A stretch of 64,000 bases of DNA from an uncultured Croceitalea sp. (GCA_947494805.1 CANLWK010000001.1:1-64000), one strand, 5' to 3'; shown: positions 8,369 to 16,915, counted from the first letter of the stretch. Translations and numbers: made by a program. Notes: generated from the letters alone by a model not told the origin.

Positions 8369-9160
8369 ATGTTTGCCCCTTCAAAAATCATAAAGGCAAT
8401 AGGCTTATTGGTTTTAATTGTCTCTGTAGTATCCTGTAAATCAAAACAGGTCATCGTTAGTGGAGAAGTAGATACTTCTTTATCAGCAAAAAAAATCATT
8501 CAAGGGCATTATCAAAACCAACTAGATTTTACAACCTTGAGCGGTAAGGTAAAAATTGATTATTCAGATGGTTTAAATTCGCAAGGTGTAAGCGTTAGTT
8601 TGCGAATGAAAAAAGACGAGGTTATCTGGATCAGTGCTCCCTTGGGCATGGTGAAGGCCCACATTACACCTGATAAAGTATCATTTTACAACAAGCTTGA
8701 GAACGAGTATTTTGATGGAGATTTTAGGTACTTAAGCAATATATTGGGCACGGATGTGGACTTTCAGCTGGTGCAGAACCTTTTGTTGGGTCAAGCAGTC
8801 TTAGATTTGCGTAAAGAAAAGTACAATGCTTCGGTGGCTGGTGAAACCTACGGGCTCAAGCCGAAAAACCGAAACGAACTTTATAAGATCTTGTTCTTTC
8901 TTGAACCGAAGAATTTTAAAATCGCCAAACAGCAGATTTCACAACCTTTGAAAGATAGGTTTTTGCAGATGGATTATTCGTATCAAGAGGTAACTAGCAA
9001 GGTATTGCCCAATACCATCGCTATTGAAGCGGTGACCGATGCGCAAACGAATACCATTGATTTAGAGTATCGTAATATGGAGTTTAACAGACAGGTTAAC
9101 TTTCCTTATAAAATACCGAAAGGTTTTAAAGAGATCATTTTGGCTGAGTATGCAGATTAG
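8369..9160 (+). CDS. DUF4292 family lipoprotein
   Basis: A 263-residue lipoprotein with lipobox VVSC (Cys near 23). The mature part resembles the DUF4292 family, which has a LolA/LolB-like antiparallel half barrel in the periplasm (inference from fold recollection). The segment ANDGVMIW-type core of the family is present here as RMKKDEVIWISAPLGMVKAH. It begins 1 nt after the TPR gene stop and overlaps the EnvC-like gene by 11 nt. This TPR, DUF4292, EnvC order is conserved in Flavobacteriia as I recall. A role in lipoprotein or envelope assembly is plausible but not shown. Confidence 0.8.
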   Translation: MFAPSKIIKAIGLLVLIVSVVSCKSKQVIVSGEVDTSLSAKKIIQGHYQNQLDFTTLSGKVKIDYSDGLNSQGVSVSLRMKKDEVIWISAPLGMVKAHITPDKVSFYNKLENEYFDGDFRYLSNILGTDVDFQLVQNLLLGQAVLDLRKEKYNASVAGETYGLKPKNRNELYKILFFLEPKNFKIAKQQISQPLKDRFLQMDYSYQEVTSKVLPNTIAIEAVTDAQTNTIDLEYRNMEFNRQVNFPYKIPKGFKEIILAEYAD

Positions 9161-10373
9161 GTTGAAGTTCCATATCATTTTTTTATGCTTTGCTTTTGGT
9201 TTATCGACCTCGTGTTTTGCCCAAACAAGTGAACAAAAGGCTTTAGAGGCCAAACGAGCTCGTTTACAGAATGAGATCAAAGAGATGAACCGTTTGCTTT
9301 TCGCTGAAAAGAAAGAGCGAGGCAACGTATTGGAACAGATGGATGCCGTGGACCGTAAAATCAATATTCGTCAAGAATTGATTCGGGTCACCAACCAGCA
9401 GTCAAACCTATTGAACCGACAGATCAATGCCAATGTGCGTAACATAGGAAAACTACGTGAAGACCTAGAATTGCTTAAAGACGACTACGCACAATTGATT
9501 CGAAAATCGTACCAAAACAAATCACAAGAAAACCGTCTATTGTTTTTGCTGTCTTCTCAAAGCTTTTTTCAAGCATTTAAGCGAATGCAATACATGAAAC
9601 AGTATACGCAGTATCGCAAAAAACAGGGAGAGGAAATTACGGCAAAAACAAAAGAGTTGACCACTCGAAATACTGAACTAATAGCACAACGTAAGGTCAA
9701 AGAACGACTCATTGTTGAAAACAATAGGGTGAAAAAGCAATTGTACAAAGAGATAAACTCTCAAAAAGACCTGCTACAAAGTATTCGTCAAAATGAAAGT
9801 AAATATGTTGCTGCCATTGATGAAAAGAAGAAAGAGGCCAGGCGCATAGACCAAGAGATAGAAAAACTCATCAGAAGTGCAATCGCCAGTTCAAATAAGA
9901 AATCGGGCAGCAAAAGTAGAACTTCTTTTGCCCTTACCCCTGAGGCGAAGTTAATTGCTTCAAACTTCTCATCAAACAAGGGTAAGTTGATATGGCCTGT
10001 AGAAAAAGGTATTAAAAGTCAAGGGTTTGGTGTATATGCTGATAAGGTGTATCCGGGCATCAAGCACCAGAACAATGGCGTGACCATTGCTACCGACAAA
10101 GGAGCAGAAGCCCGAGCTGTTTTTCAAGGCGAAGTGATGACCATTTTTACCAATAAAAATGGGGTTAAAGGGGTATACTTAAGACACGGTAATTATATTA
10201 GTATGTATTACAACCTGTCAAAAATTTATGTACGGAAAGGCGATAAAGTGGTCGCAAAAGAAGTATTGGGAGAAATATATACCAATCGGTTTGACAATTC
10301 TACCAAATTGAAGTTCTATTTATATCAAGACACGAAAAGACTCAACCCTGAAGATTGGGTCTACAGACTATAG
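9150..10373 (+). CDS. EnvC-like murein hydrolase activator (degenerate M23/LytM domain)
   Basis: A 407-residue exported protein. After the signal peptide (cut near FAQTSE), a long coiled coil (about 25-240) resembles EnvC. The C-terminal LytM domain covers about 280-405. The catalytic zinc ligands of active M23 enzymes are lost: the H-x-x-x-D region reads KHQNNGVTI, and the H-x-H pair is replaced by KFYLY. That matches activators such as EnvC and NlpD, which bind amidases rather than cut peptidoglycan. It starts inside the DUF4292 gene and should promote daughter-cell separation. Confidence 0.85.
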   Translation: MQIRLKFHIIFLCFAFGLSTSCFAQTSEQKALEAKRARLQNEIKEMNRLLFAEKKERGNVLEQMDAVDRKINIRQELIRVTNQQSNLLNRQINANVRNIGKLREDLELLKDDYAQLIRKSYQNKSQENRLLFLLSSQSFFQAFKRMQYMKQYTQYRKKQGEEITAKTKELTTRNTELIAQRKVKERLIVENNRVKKQLYKEINSQKDLLQSIRQNESKYVAAIDEKKKEARRIDQEIEKLIRSAIASSNKKSGSKSRTSFALTPEAKLIASNFSSNKGKLIWPVEKGIKSQGFGVYADKVYPGIKHQNNGVTIATDKGAEARAVFQGEVMTIFTNKNGVKGVYLRHGNYISMYYNLSKIYVRKGDKVVAKEVLGEIYTNRFDNSTKLKFYLYQDTKRLNPEDWVYRL

Positions 10374-10380
10374 CACATAG

Positions 10381-11171
10381 AAAACATTAGAAATCTATAC
10401 GGAACGGTGGCCCTAAATAATGGTGTGAAAATGCCATATTTTGGATCCACTTGTCAAAAGGTTGCCAAGACGTAATCAATGCCGTAAAATGGGCATTGGA
10501 TTCGGGTTACCGCCATATAGATATTGCAGCTATCTACAAAAATGAAGAGGGCGTTGACCAAGGCATACAAGAAGGTAGTGTTGACCGCAAAAATGTTTTT
10601 GTTGTTAGCTAGGTTTGAAACACGGATCAGGGATATGAACGGACAGTAAAGGCTTTTGAGGATAGTCAAGAACGCGTAAGCCTTGATTATATAGATTCGA
10701 CCTTATTTATTGGTCGGTAGCGGGCTAGTATAAAGATACTTGAAAAGCTTTGGAGTATTTGTACCAGCATAAAAAAGTTCGCCCCATTGGCGTAAGTAAC
10801 GCTATGCAGCATCATTTAGAAGACCTGCTTCAAGATGCGAAGATCATATCCATAGTCAATCAAATGGAGTTTGACCCATTTTTGGTTCATCAAGGGCTGA
10901 GGATTTCTGCGCCAAAAACGAATTCAATACGAAGCTTGGTCCCCCATGATGCACGGTAGTATTTTTAAAATGGATGAATTCAAAGCGCTTGCCGATTAGT
11001 ACCATAAATCCACTGCACAAATTGTGCTACAATGGAACTTGCAAAAAGGAACGTATTGTAGCCAATGCCAATATCTTTGACTTTGAGCTGTTTAATGAAG
11101 ATGTTGTATTGCTTGATGCTATGGACCAGAGCAAACGCTTTGGCCGAGACCCCAACAATTTTAATCTTTAA
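10381..11171 (+). pseudogene. Decayed aldo/keto reductase gene
   Basis: The three forward frames together spell a 2,5-diketo-D-gluconate-reductase-like aldo/keto reductase. Fragments in order: [14 protein letters not shown], then [74 protein letters not shown], and the C terminus DQSKRFGRDPNNFNL. There are at least two nonsense changes (TAG and TGA near 10613-10621, at the places of Lys and Trp in the VTSKVW region), a TAG near 10718, and several frameshifts. The start position reads ATA rather than ATG. The stop at 11169-11171 is intact. No function is expected. Two short open pieces inside it (10750-10959 and 10974-11171) are fragments, not genes. Confidence 0.9.
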
Positions 11172-11172
11172 A

Positions 11173-11685
11173 TTATCCCATAAAAAGCGCTCTTAACTCA
11201 GTAGCTTCTGTGGGCTTCATTTTCCCCGCAAGTACCAGGCTCAATTGTTTTCGGCGTAAGGCAGCAGCAAAGCGTTCTTTTTCAATTTCTGTTTCTGGGT
11301 TTAACGGCGGTACTTCTGTTGGGATTCCGGTTTCATCCACGGCCACAAAGGTGTAAATGGCCTCATTTGCCTTGGTGCGCTCCCCCGTAAAGCGGTCTTC
11401 CATCCAAACATCAATAAAGATTTCCATAGATGTTTTGAACGCACGTGAGACCGACGCTTCAACAGTAACAACACTGCCCAAAGGAACGGAGCGATTGAAA
11501 GCGACATGGTTAACCGAGGCTGTAACCGTAATTCTTCTACTGTGTCTTCGCGCGGCGATACTGGCTGCACGGTCCATACGTGCCAAAAGCTCACCTCCGA
11601 AAAGATTGTTCAATGGGTTTGTTTCGCTGGGTAAGACCATATCGGTCATTACAGTCCTTGATTGACTTGGGGTTTTTGCGCGCAT
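11173..11685 (-). CDS. Acyl-CoA thioesterase (hotdog fold, YciA/BACH type)
   Basis: A 170-residue single hotdog-domain enzyme that hydrolyses acyl-CoA to free acid and CoA in the cytoplasm. Family features: the NNLFGGELLARMD segment (catalytic Asn/Asp helix) and VAFNRSVPLGSVVTVEASV. The C-terminal tail is basic. A longer frame starts at 11703, but a TATCTTTG promoter -7 element lies at 11701-11708 on this strand and overlaps that ATG. The ATG at 11685 (MRAKTPSQ) is therefore chosen. It converges with the dead reductase gene and has no operon partner. Confidence 0.88.
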   Translation of the reverse strand: MRAKTPSQSRTVMTDMVLPSETNPLNNLFGGELLARMDRAASIAARRHSRRITVTASVNHVAFNRSVPLGSVVTVEASVSRAFKTSMEIFIDVWMEDRFTGERTKANEAIYTFVAVDETGIPTEVPPLNPETEIEKERFAAALRRKQLSLVLAGKMKPTEATELRALFMG

Positions 11686-11700
11686 TATTGAAATTTTGCG

Positions 11701-11708
11701 CAAAGATA
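11701..11708 (-). promoter_or_regulatory. Promoter -7 element for the thioesterase gene
   Basis: On the minus strand the bases read TATCTTTG, an exact TANNTTTG match. No clear TTG is seen at the -33 position. Its position decides the start codon of the thioesterase (11685 rather than 11703). Confidence 0.5.
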
Positions 11709-11742
11709 TTGAAGTTAAGATAGAGAAATAAAGGGAATCGTA

Positions 11743-12696
11743 TTATTTATCTGAAAGAATCCAAACATCAGGCGAACTTGTACGCTTGATTTTGCGGTAT
11801 AGCTGTAATGCCTCTTTATTGTCTTCAAGGCTGGCATAGGCAACTTGGTGCAATCCGAATTTATTGGCCCCTATATATCGTGCTTCGTAACCTTGGTTTT
11901 TGAGTTCTGCCACTTTTTTGGTCGCATTTGCCTTTATACGAAAAGCACCAGCAATCACATGGTGCAAGGGACCTTCTAACCGTTCTTTTTTAGTCACCAT
12001 AAGGTTCAACGAGGGTAATTCTAAGGGAGTGCTATCAAAAAAAGTAGCCTCTTGAATATGTCTAGAGACCTCCTTTTGGGTGTCTTGTTGTACAATTTGT
12101 TGTTTTGCTAGGTTCTGACGATGAAATTGGTAACCACTGATGCCCAAAGCAAATAGCACAAGACCAACCGCGGCAACTTTTAAAAAGGGGCGTACAGCAG
12201 ATGTTTCGCGTTTTTCAGGTGTAATGTAGAAAGGGACTTGCTCTTCAATTTCTTCGACTTCTTGTTTAAGGGTTTCACGAACAATGGGCGCCGCAGCAAA
12301 CGAAGAAAGTCCGAAGGAAGCAGTCAAATAATTGATTTTTTCTTCGGGTTTGAATTGAATGCGACCCTCGTTGTTTGACAAAAGCGTACCGATGCCGAAC
12401 AATTCCAATTGCTCCCCGTTCTCGAGCTTTTCTTTCCAACCCTTAGCAGTTTGGTTCACTTCCTCTAAAAGGTCTTCATAGGCCAAGCTTTTTGACTTAG
12501 AAATATGTGATACCAACAGCCCATCATTTTTTGATAGCTGTTCGTTAAAAGATACAACCTTGGTAGGGGGATAGATGGTTTTTGAATCATTATCAATACG
12601 CGCCGAGGCGGTATGCGCCAAGAAAGCACCGAACTCCGGCACAATCACACAGTTATAGCGATACAGTAATTCTTTGATATAGTGTTCTACCCGCAT
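11743..12696 (-). CDS. HU-CCDC81 and SPOR domain-containing protein
   Basis: A 317-residue inner-membrane protein specific to Bacteroidota. The N-terminal half has two HU-like CCDC81 domains: MRVEHYIKELLYRYNCVIVP with PEFGAFL, then SYEDLLEEV-like and FGIGTLL segments. A single membrane helix (VAAVGLVLFALGISGYQF) lies near 175. The periplasmic SPOR domain at the C terminus (HHVIAGAFRIKANATKKVAEL) binds denuded septal peptidoglycan. It probably links cell division sites to a cytoplasmic partner. An in-frame ATG 14 codons upstream would overlap the promoter, so 12696 is chosen. Confidence 0.88.
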   Translation of the reverse strand: MRVEHYIKELLYRYNCVIVPEFGAFLAHTASARIDNDSKTIYPPTKVVSFNEQLSKNDGLLVSHISKSKSLAYEDLLEEVNQTAKGWKEKLENGEQLELFGIGTLLSNNEGRIQFKPEEKINYLTASFGLSSFAAAPIVRETLKQEVEEIEEQVPFYITPEKRETSAVRPFLKVAAVGLVLFALGISGYQFHRQNLAKQQIVQQDTQKEVSRHIQEATFFDSTPLELPSLNLMVTKKERLEGPLHHVIAGAFRIKANATKKVAELKNQGYEARYIGANKFGLHQVAYASLEDNKEALQLYRKIKRTSSPDVWILSDK

Positions 12697-12702
12697 GACG
12701 AC

Positions 12703-12730
12703 AAATATTACAAAAATTGACCTCGTACAA
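12703..12730 (-). promoter_or_regulatory. Probable promoter of the HU/SPOR gene
   Basis: On the minus strand TTG (12730-12728), a 17-bp spacer and AATATTTG (12710-12703) match TTG / TANNTTTG with one mismatch. The element ends 6 bases before the ATG, so the mRNA would be nearly leaderless. Confidence 0.45.
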
Positions 12731-12806
12731 AACAGCAAACCTATCTTTTTATTAACATTTTAATTCATATATTCTGCCAACTACACAAACTAACGATTAA
12801 CGATTA

Positions 12807-13910
12807 ATGTCAACTACTGAAATCATCGCATTGTTGCGATTACAGCGTATTCCAAACGTCGGCGATATCATCGCCAAAAAACTAATAGAGAAATGTGGCA
12901 GTGCCGAAGCTATATTTGAAGAGCATCGCGCAAACCTGCTAAAAATTGATGGCGTGGGCACATATACCATTCAGAGCCTATGGGATACTGAACACCTAGA
13001 GGCCGCCGAGGCCGAATATGAGTTTATAAAGACAAACAGTTTAGGTTTTCACTATTATAAGGATGAAACGTATCCCAAGCGTTTAAAACATTGTATTGAC
13101 AGCCCAATATTATTGTTTTCAACAGGTAATATAGATGTTACGAATACTCGAATTATTAGTATTGTGGGCACAAGAAATATTACAAGCTATGGTCTAGCCT
13201 TTTGTGAACAGTTTATTGAAGAGATTGCTCCTTTGAATCCTGTTATCGTGAGCGGGTTTGCCTATGGCGTTGATATTACGGTTCAAAAATCGGCCATCGA
13301 CCACAATTTGCAGACCATCGGTTGTTTGGCACATGGACTGAACCAAATCTATCCGAAAGGGCATAAAAAATATGTAAATCAAGTGAAACAAAATGGTGGA
13401 TTTTTCACTGAATTTTGGAGTGAGAGTAATCCTGAGCGGGAGAACTTTTTGAAAAGAAATCGCATTATTGCAGGTCTTAGTGAGGCCACAATCGTTGTAG
13501 AGTCCGCAGAAAAGGGGGGGAGTTTGGTCACAGCTGATATTGCCCATGGGTATAATCGTGATGTGTTTGCCGTGCCGGGAAGGGCGACCGACAAGTATAG
13601 TTTGGGGTGCAACAACCTGATTAAACAACAAAAAGCACAATTGTTGACGTCAGCGGCCGATTTGGTCTACCTTTTAGGGTGGCAGCTCGATGAACAACAA
13701 AATCAGCCTGTGCAAAAGCAACTTTTTGTTGAGCTTGATGAAACAGAAAGGTCTATCTATGACTACCTGCAATTGAACGGCAAACAGTTACTGGACACCG
13801 TAGCTTTAGAATGTAGACTTCCCATTTTTAAAGTATCATCCACACTTTTGAATATGGAGATGAAAGGGGTAATTCGTCCGTTGCCCGGTAAATTGTTCGA
13901 AGCGATATAA
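12807..13910 (+). CDS. dprA: DNA-processing protein DprA
   Basis: A 367-residue DprA/Smf protein that loads RecA onto incoming single-stranded DNA in natural transformation. Domains in order: an N-terminal helix-hairpin-helix segment (about 10-65, RIPNVGDIIAKKLIEKCG), then the Rossmann-like DprA core (about 80-290). The core contains VGTRNITSYG, SGFAYGVDI, RNRIIAGLS and ESAEKGGSLVTADIA. A C-terminal winged-helix (about 305-365) follows. Length and motifs are normal, so the protein should be functional. It stands alone, divergent from the HU/SPOR gene. Confidence 0.96.
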   Translation: MSTTEIIALLRLQRIPNVGDIIAKKLIEKCGSAEAIFEEHRANLLKIDGVGTYTIQSLWDTEHLEAAEAEYEFIKTNSLGFHYYKDETYPKRLKHCIDSPILLFSTGNIDVTNTRIISIVGTRNITSYGLAFCEQFIEEIAPLNPVIVSGFAYGVDITVQKSAIDHNLQTIGCLAHGLNQIYPKGHKKYVNQVKQNGGFFTEFWSESNPERENFLKRNRIIAGLSEATIVVESAEKGGSLVTADIAHGYNRDVFAVPGRATDKYSLGCNNLIKQQKAQLLTSAADLVYLLGWQLDEQQNQPVQKQLFVELDETERSIYDYLQLNGKQLLDTVALECRLPIFKVSSTLLNMEMKGVIRPLPGKLFEAI

Positions 13911-14216
13911 ATTCTAAACTTTCTGAACGGCCGTTCGTCGATGCCTGGTAAGACAGAAAGGGTTTTCTTGAAAAGCTGCTTTTGAAAGGGTGAAAGCATG
14001 ATTTCAACCTGTAATTTTAGGGTTTTTGGAAGTAGTGCGTCTTTTTTGGCGTTAAAATTTGTTTTCTAAAACATGTTCTCGATTAGATGAAAGGTTCAAA
14101 TTTTCGTTTTAATTGATACACAGTGGGATTTATGAACGGAAAACGGCAGTCAGGTTTTTGTTTAAGTCAATTTGTACTAAGAATGACAGCGTTTGTTTTT
14201 TGTCAGACGGAGGAGG
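13911..14216. other. Intergenic stretch without a gene
   Basis: No reading frame with coding character was found here. The left part has GAACGGCCGTTC (13925-13936), a perfect 12-bp palindrome just after the dprA stop, which might serve as a weak terminator but lacks a T-tract. The right end runs into repeat-like sequence (see 14201-14229). Confidence 0.5.
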
Positions 14217-14229
14217 TTACGACGAAGTA
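14201..14229. repeat. Dispersed repeat at the 3' end of the second GIY-YIG gene
   Basis: TGTCAGACGGAGGAGGTTAC followed by GACGAAGTA resembles the flavobacterial intergenic repeat family. It overlaps the last five codons and stop of the minus-strand GIY-YIG gene, so its QNTSS tail is repeat-derived. Confidence 0.5.
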
Positions 14230-14537
14230 TTTTGAAAAGGAAACAAATGGTCTAAAGCTTTTAAATTGGGGTTGACCGATTTAATTAAGTCAAGTTTCTT
14301 TACTCGTAACCACCCCTTGATTTCTTTTTCTCTTGCGATTGCTTCTTGTATCCAAGTAAATTCTTCGTAATACAATAGATGCTTGCACTTATATCTTGCC
14401 GTAAAGGTCTTTTTGTTGTTTATAATACCATCTTTGTGCTCATGCAGTCTTCTAACTAGATTGTTGGTGACGCCCGTGTAAAGAACCGTTCTATGTTGAT
14501 TGGTTAGAATATAAACATAGGTACTTATCCCACCCAT
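14217..14537 (-). CDS. GIY-YIG nuclease family protein
   Basis: A 106-residue single-domain GIY-YIG protein, second in the window. The GIY strand is TYVYILTN, the YIG strand LYTGVTNN, and Arg residues 29-30 follow in L-V-R-R-L. The Glu helix is AREKEIKGWLRVKKLDLI. It belongs to the UvrC-like stand-alone family of unknown role. It is flanked on both sides by dispersed repeats (14201-14229, 14561-14590 and 14655-14690), the same setting as the copy at 5991. The last residues appear to be read from repeat sequence. Confidence 0.85.
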   Translation of the reverse strand: MGGISTYVYILTNQHRTVLYTGVTNNLVRRLHEHKDGIINNKKTFTARYKCKHLLYYEEFTWIQEAIAREKEIKGWLRVKKLDLIKSVNPNLKALDHLFPFQNTSS

Positions 14538-14560
14538 CTTTGTACATGCCTGTAAATTAC

Positions 14561-14590
14561 GAAAGATGCTTCACTTTGTTCAGCATGACA
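14561..14590. repeat. Dispersed repeat, left half of an inverted pair
   Basis: GAAAGATGCTTCACTTTGTT followed by CAGCATGACA. The inverted, longer form TGTCATTCTGAGTGAGGCAC followed by AACGAACAAAGAATCT is at 14655-14690. Together they bracket about 65 bp upstream of the second GIY-YIG gene. Confidence 0.65.
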
Positions 14591-14654
14591 TAATCCGTAC
14601 CGTTTGATTTTAGCTAACACGGGGTTTTTTGTCTACTGTTTGACATATTAGCAA

Positions 14655-14690
14655 TGTCATTCTGAGTGAGGCACAACGAACAAAGAATCT
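14655..14690. repeat. Dispersed repeat, right half of an inverted pair
   Basis: TGTCATTCTGAGTGAGGCAC then AACGAACAAAGAATCT; it is related in inverted orientation to 14561-14590 and in direct orientation to the copy at 43808. Confidence 0.65.
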
Positions 14691-14762
14691 GGAGTACTGT
14701 TTAAAAGCTTTTCAAGGTGTTTTACGGTTATATGTTAGCATGACAAACAATACAAGTCAGTT

Positions 14763-15731
14763 TTAATACCCCACTTTTTCGCGTACCCGGGCAAGTACAT
14801 CATCAGCTACTTTTTTAGCTTTTTCAGCACCTAAGGCCAAGGCTTCGTCTACTTCGTTCAAATGGTTCATGTAGTACTCGAATTTTTCACGGGGTTCTTC
14901 AAATTTTTGAAGAATTACTTCATATAAGGCTTGTTTGGCATGTCCGTAGCCGTAATTGCCTGCCAAATAATTGGCACTCATAGCTTCGATTTCATCTTGG
15001 GCGGCCAAAAGCCTGTATAAGGCAAAGACATTGTCCGTAGAGGGATCTTTGGCGTCTTCCATTGGGGTGCTATCGGTCACAATGCCCATAAGTTGCTTGC
15101 GCAATTTTTTGTCGGGCTGAAAAAGATTAATGGTGTTGCCCTTGCTTTTGCTCATTTTTTCACCGTCAGTACCCGGTACGTACATGGTGCTTTCTTGCAG
15201 CTTGGTCTCTGGCATAACAAAGGTTTCCCCAAATTGATGGTGAAAACGTGATGCCACATCACGCGTCATCTCTAAATGTTGCGACTGGTCTTTGCCCACA
15301 GGCACAATATGGGCATCGTACAATAAAATGTCGGCCGCCATCAACATAGGGTAGGTAAACAGGCCGGCATTCACATCTTCTAAGCGATCTGCCTTATCCT
15401 TAAAAGAATGGGCAAGGGTCAATCGTTGGTATGGAAAAAAACAACTGAGGTACCATGCCAGTTCAGTGACCTGTGGCACATCGCTTTGGCGATAAAAAAC
15501 GGTTTTTTCAATATCAAGTCCAAAGGCTAGCCAAGTAGCAGCGGTAGCATAGGTATTGTTGCGTAACTCTGTTCCGTTCTTGATCTGGGTAAGTGAGTGC
15601 ATATCTGCGATAAACAGAAAAGACTCGTTATCTGGATTTTGAGCCATTTCAATTGCCGGAATAATCGCTCCTAAAATATTGCCCAAATGAGGAACACCCG
15701 TACTCTGAATACCCGTCAAAATTCTCGCCAT
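14763..15731 (-). CDS. trpS: Tryptophan--tRNA ligase
   Basis: A 322-residue class I aminoacyl-tRNA synthetase that charges tRNA-Trp. The HIGH-like motif is PHLGN near residue 14, in TGVPHLGNILGAI. The KMSKS loop is intact (DGEKMSKSKGNTI, near 196). Length is normal for the bacterial TrpRS family. The gene is monocistronic, with a GlsB-type membrane protein gene 80 bp upstream on the same strand. Nothing resembling a T-box or leader peptide was seen in that gap. Confidence 0.97.
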   Translation of the reverse strand: MARILTGIQSTGVPHLGNILGAIIPAIEMAQNPDNESFLFIADMHSLTQIKNGTELRNNTYATAATWLAFGLDIEKTVFYRQSDVPQVTELAWYLSCFFPYQRLTLAHSFKDKADRLEDVNAGLFTYPMLMAADILLYDAHIVPVGKDQSQHLEMTRDVASRFHHQFGETFVMPETKLQESTMYVPGTDGEKMSKSKGNTINLFQPDKKLRKQLMGIVTDSTPMEDAKDPSTDNVFALYRLLAAQDEIEAMSANYLAGNYGYGHAKQALYEVILQKFEEPREKFEYYMNHLNEVDEALALGAEKAKKVADDVLARVREKVGY

Positions 15732-15811
15732 AGCCTAAATTTAAGCCGTAAATGTAACAATCCGACAGGTATTAAAAAAGAAGCTTTAAGAGGGATTTTT
15801 GAACGCCTTGA

Positions 15812-16054
15812 TTATTTTTTAAAAAGTCCTGCTACAAAGAGCACAACAAGTGCGCCAATCACACCGGTGATAAGGTCGCCCAATATTCCTGAACTCACGT
15901 GAATACCCAAAATACCAAAAAGCCAATTGCCGACAGCTCCGCCAACAATACCTAGAACAATGTTGATGAGGGCTCCAAATCCGCCACCTTTCATAATTTT
16001 ACCAGCTAACCACCCCGCCAAGGCTCCAATGAGCAATGCATAAACTAATCCCAT
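15812..16054 (-). CDS. GlsB/YeaQ/YmgE family stress-response membrane protein
   Basis: An 80-residue very hydrophobic protein with three predicted helices and Gly-rich turns. The family signature is readable: GALAGWLAGKIMKGGGFG near the N terminus, then NIVLGIVGGAVGNWLF. The protein is a small inner-membrane protein of the transglycosylase-associated family (PF04226), often induced by stress. Its biochemical role is unknown. The gene lies divergent from plsC, with about 60 bp between the start codons. Confidence 0.88.
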   Translation of the reverse strand: MGLVYALLIGALAGWLAGKIMKGGGFGALINIVLGIVGGAVGNWLFGILGIHVSSGILGDLITGVIGALVVLFVAGLFKK

Positions 16055-16073
16055 AATCGTATTGATTTAGAAG

Positions 16074-16108
16074 TTGTTATTTAAAGATAACTAAAAATTC
16101 TACTTTTG
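16074..16108 (+). promoter_or_regulatory. Promoter of plsC, close to the start codon
   Basis: TTG (16074-16076), a 24-bp spacer and an exact TACTTTTG (16101-16108). Only 5 bases separate it from the GTG start, so transcription would begin at or next to the start codon, giving a leaderless mRNA. Confidence 0.5.
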
Positions 16109-16113
16109 GGGCT

Positions 16114-16845
16114 GTGCTAAAATTGATAAAGAATATCGGTCACGCATTATACCGCATCTGGTTTTATATACTGGTGGCCCTACCTATTGTAGTCTTTTTT
16201 CCTTTTTTATTGGGCACTACAATTTCTGAAAAGACCTATCGCCAGTTTTTCTGGCTCGCCAGAAACATTTGGGCAAGGACCATTCTATTTGGCATGGGAT
16301 GTTTTCCGAAGGTTACTTGGCAGCAGCGGCTTGAACCTAAAAAGAGCTATATGCTAGTGGCCAATCATACAAGCATGTTAGATATTATGCTCATGCTCTA
16401 TGTGAGCAAAAATCCTTTTGTGTTTGTTGGCAAACAAGAACTGGTCAAGATACCTTTGTTCGGTTTTTTTTATAAACGGGTCTGTATTTTGGTAGACCGA
16501 AACAACCCTAAGAGCAGAACGGCCGTTTATAGAAGGGTTCAAAGACGATTACAGCAAAATTTAAGTGTTTGTATTTTTCCAGAGGGTGGCGTACCTGATG
16601 AAAGTGTCCTTTTGGACAACTTTAAGGATGGGGCCTTTCGTATGGCCATTACCCACAATATACCTATAGTGCCCATGGCCTTTTTAGATTGTAAAAAGCG
16701 TTTTTCTTGGGAGTTCTTTAGCGGAAGCCCGGGACCACTTCGGGTAACGGTCAAGCCCTTTGTAGAAACCGGATTGTTAGATAGTTCAGATACCTCAACG
16801 TTGAGAGAAGAGGTTCGTGACACTATTTTGCTTGACTTAGAATGA
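16114..16845 (+). CDS. plsC: 1-acyl-sn-glycerol-3-phosphate acyltransferase
   Basis: A 243-residue membrane acyltransferase that adds the second acyl chain to lysophosphatidic acid in phospholipid synthesis. Motif I is NHTSMLD (H-x4-D) and motif III is FPEGG (usually FPEGT). Hydrophobic segments near 12-35 anchor it in the inner membrane. The start is GTG at 16114; an in-frame TTG nine bases further on is a possible alternative, and no ATG occurs before residue 62. The promoter leaves almost no leader. It converges on the outer-membrane barrel gene with a shared terminator. Confidence 0.88.
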   Translation: MLKLIKNIGHALYRIWFYILVALPIVVFFPFLLGTTISEKTYRQFFWLARNIWARTILFGMGCFPKVTWQQRLEPKKSYMLVANHTSMLDIMLMLYVSKNPFVFVGKQELVKIPLFGFFYKRVCILVDRNNPKSRTAVYRRVQRRLQQNLSVCIFPEGGVPDESVLLDNFKDGAFRMAITHNIPIVPMAFLDCKKRFSWEFFSGSPGPLRVTVKPFVETGLLDSSDTSTLREEVRDTILLDLE

Positions 16846-16874
16846 TTTCAAAACGTTTGATCGGAAGGGGAAAT

Positions 16875-16915
16875 AAAAAAATGCCCCGAAAACCAGAAAC
16901 GGGGCATTTTAAAGT
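16875..16915. terminator. Bidirectional terminator between plsC and the dual-membrane protein gene
   Basis: AATGCCCCG pairs with CGGGGCATT (centred near 16894). A-rich sequence lies on the left and T-rich sequence on the right, so it can end transcripts from both converging genes. Confidence 0.8.

Noticed and set aside
10750-11171. Two short open frames (10750-10959 and 10974-11171) as separate genes
   Set aside because: Their peptides are consecutive pieces of the same aldo/keto reductase, so they belong to the pseudogene.
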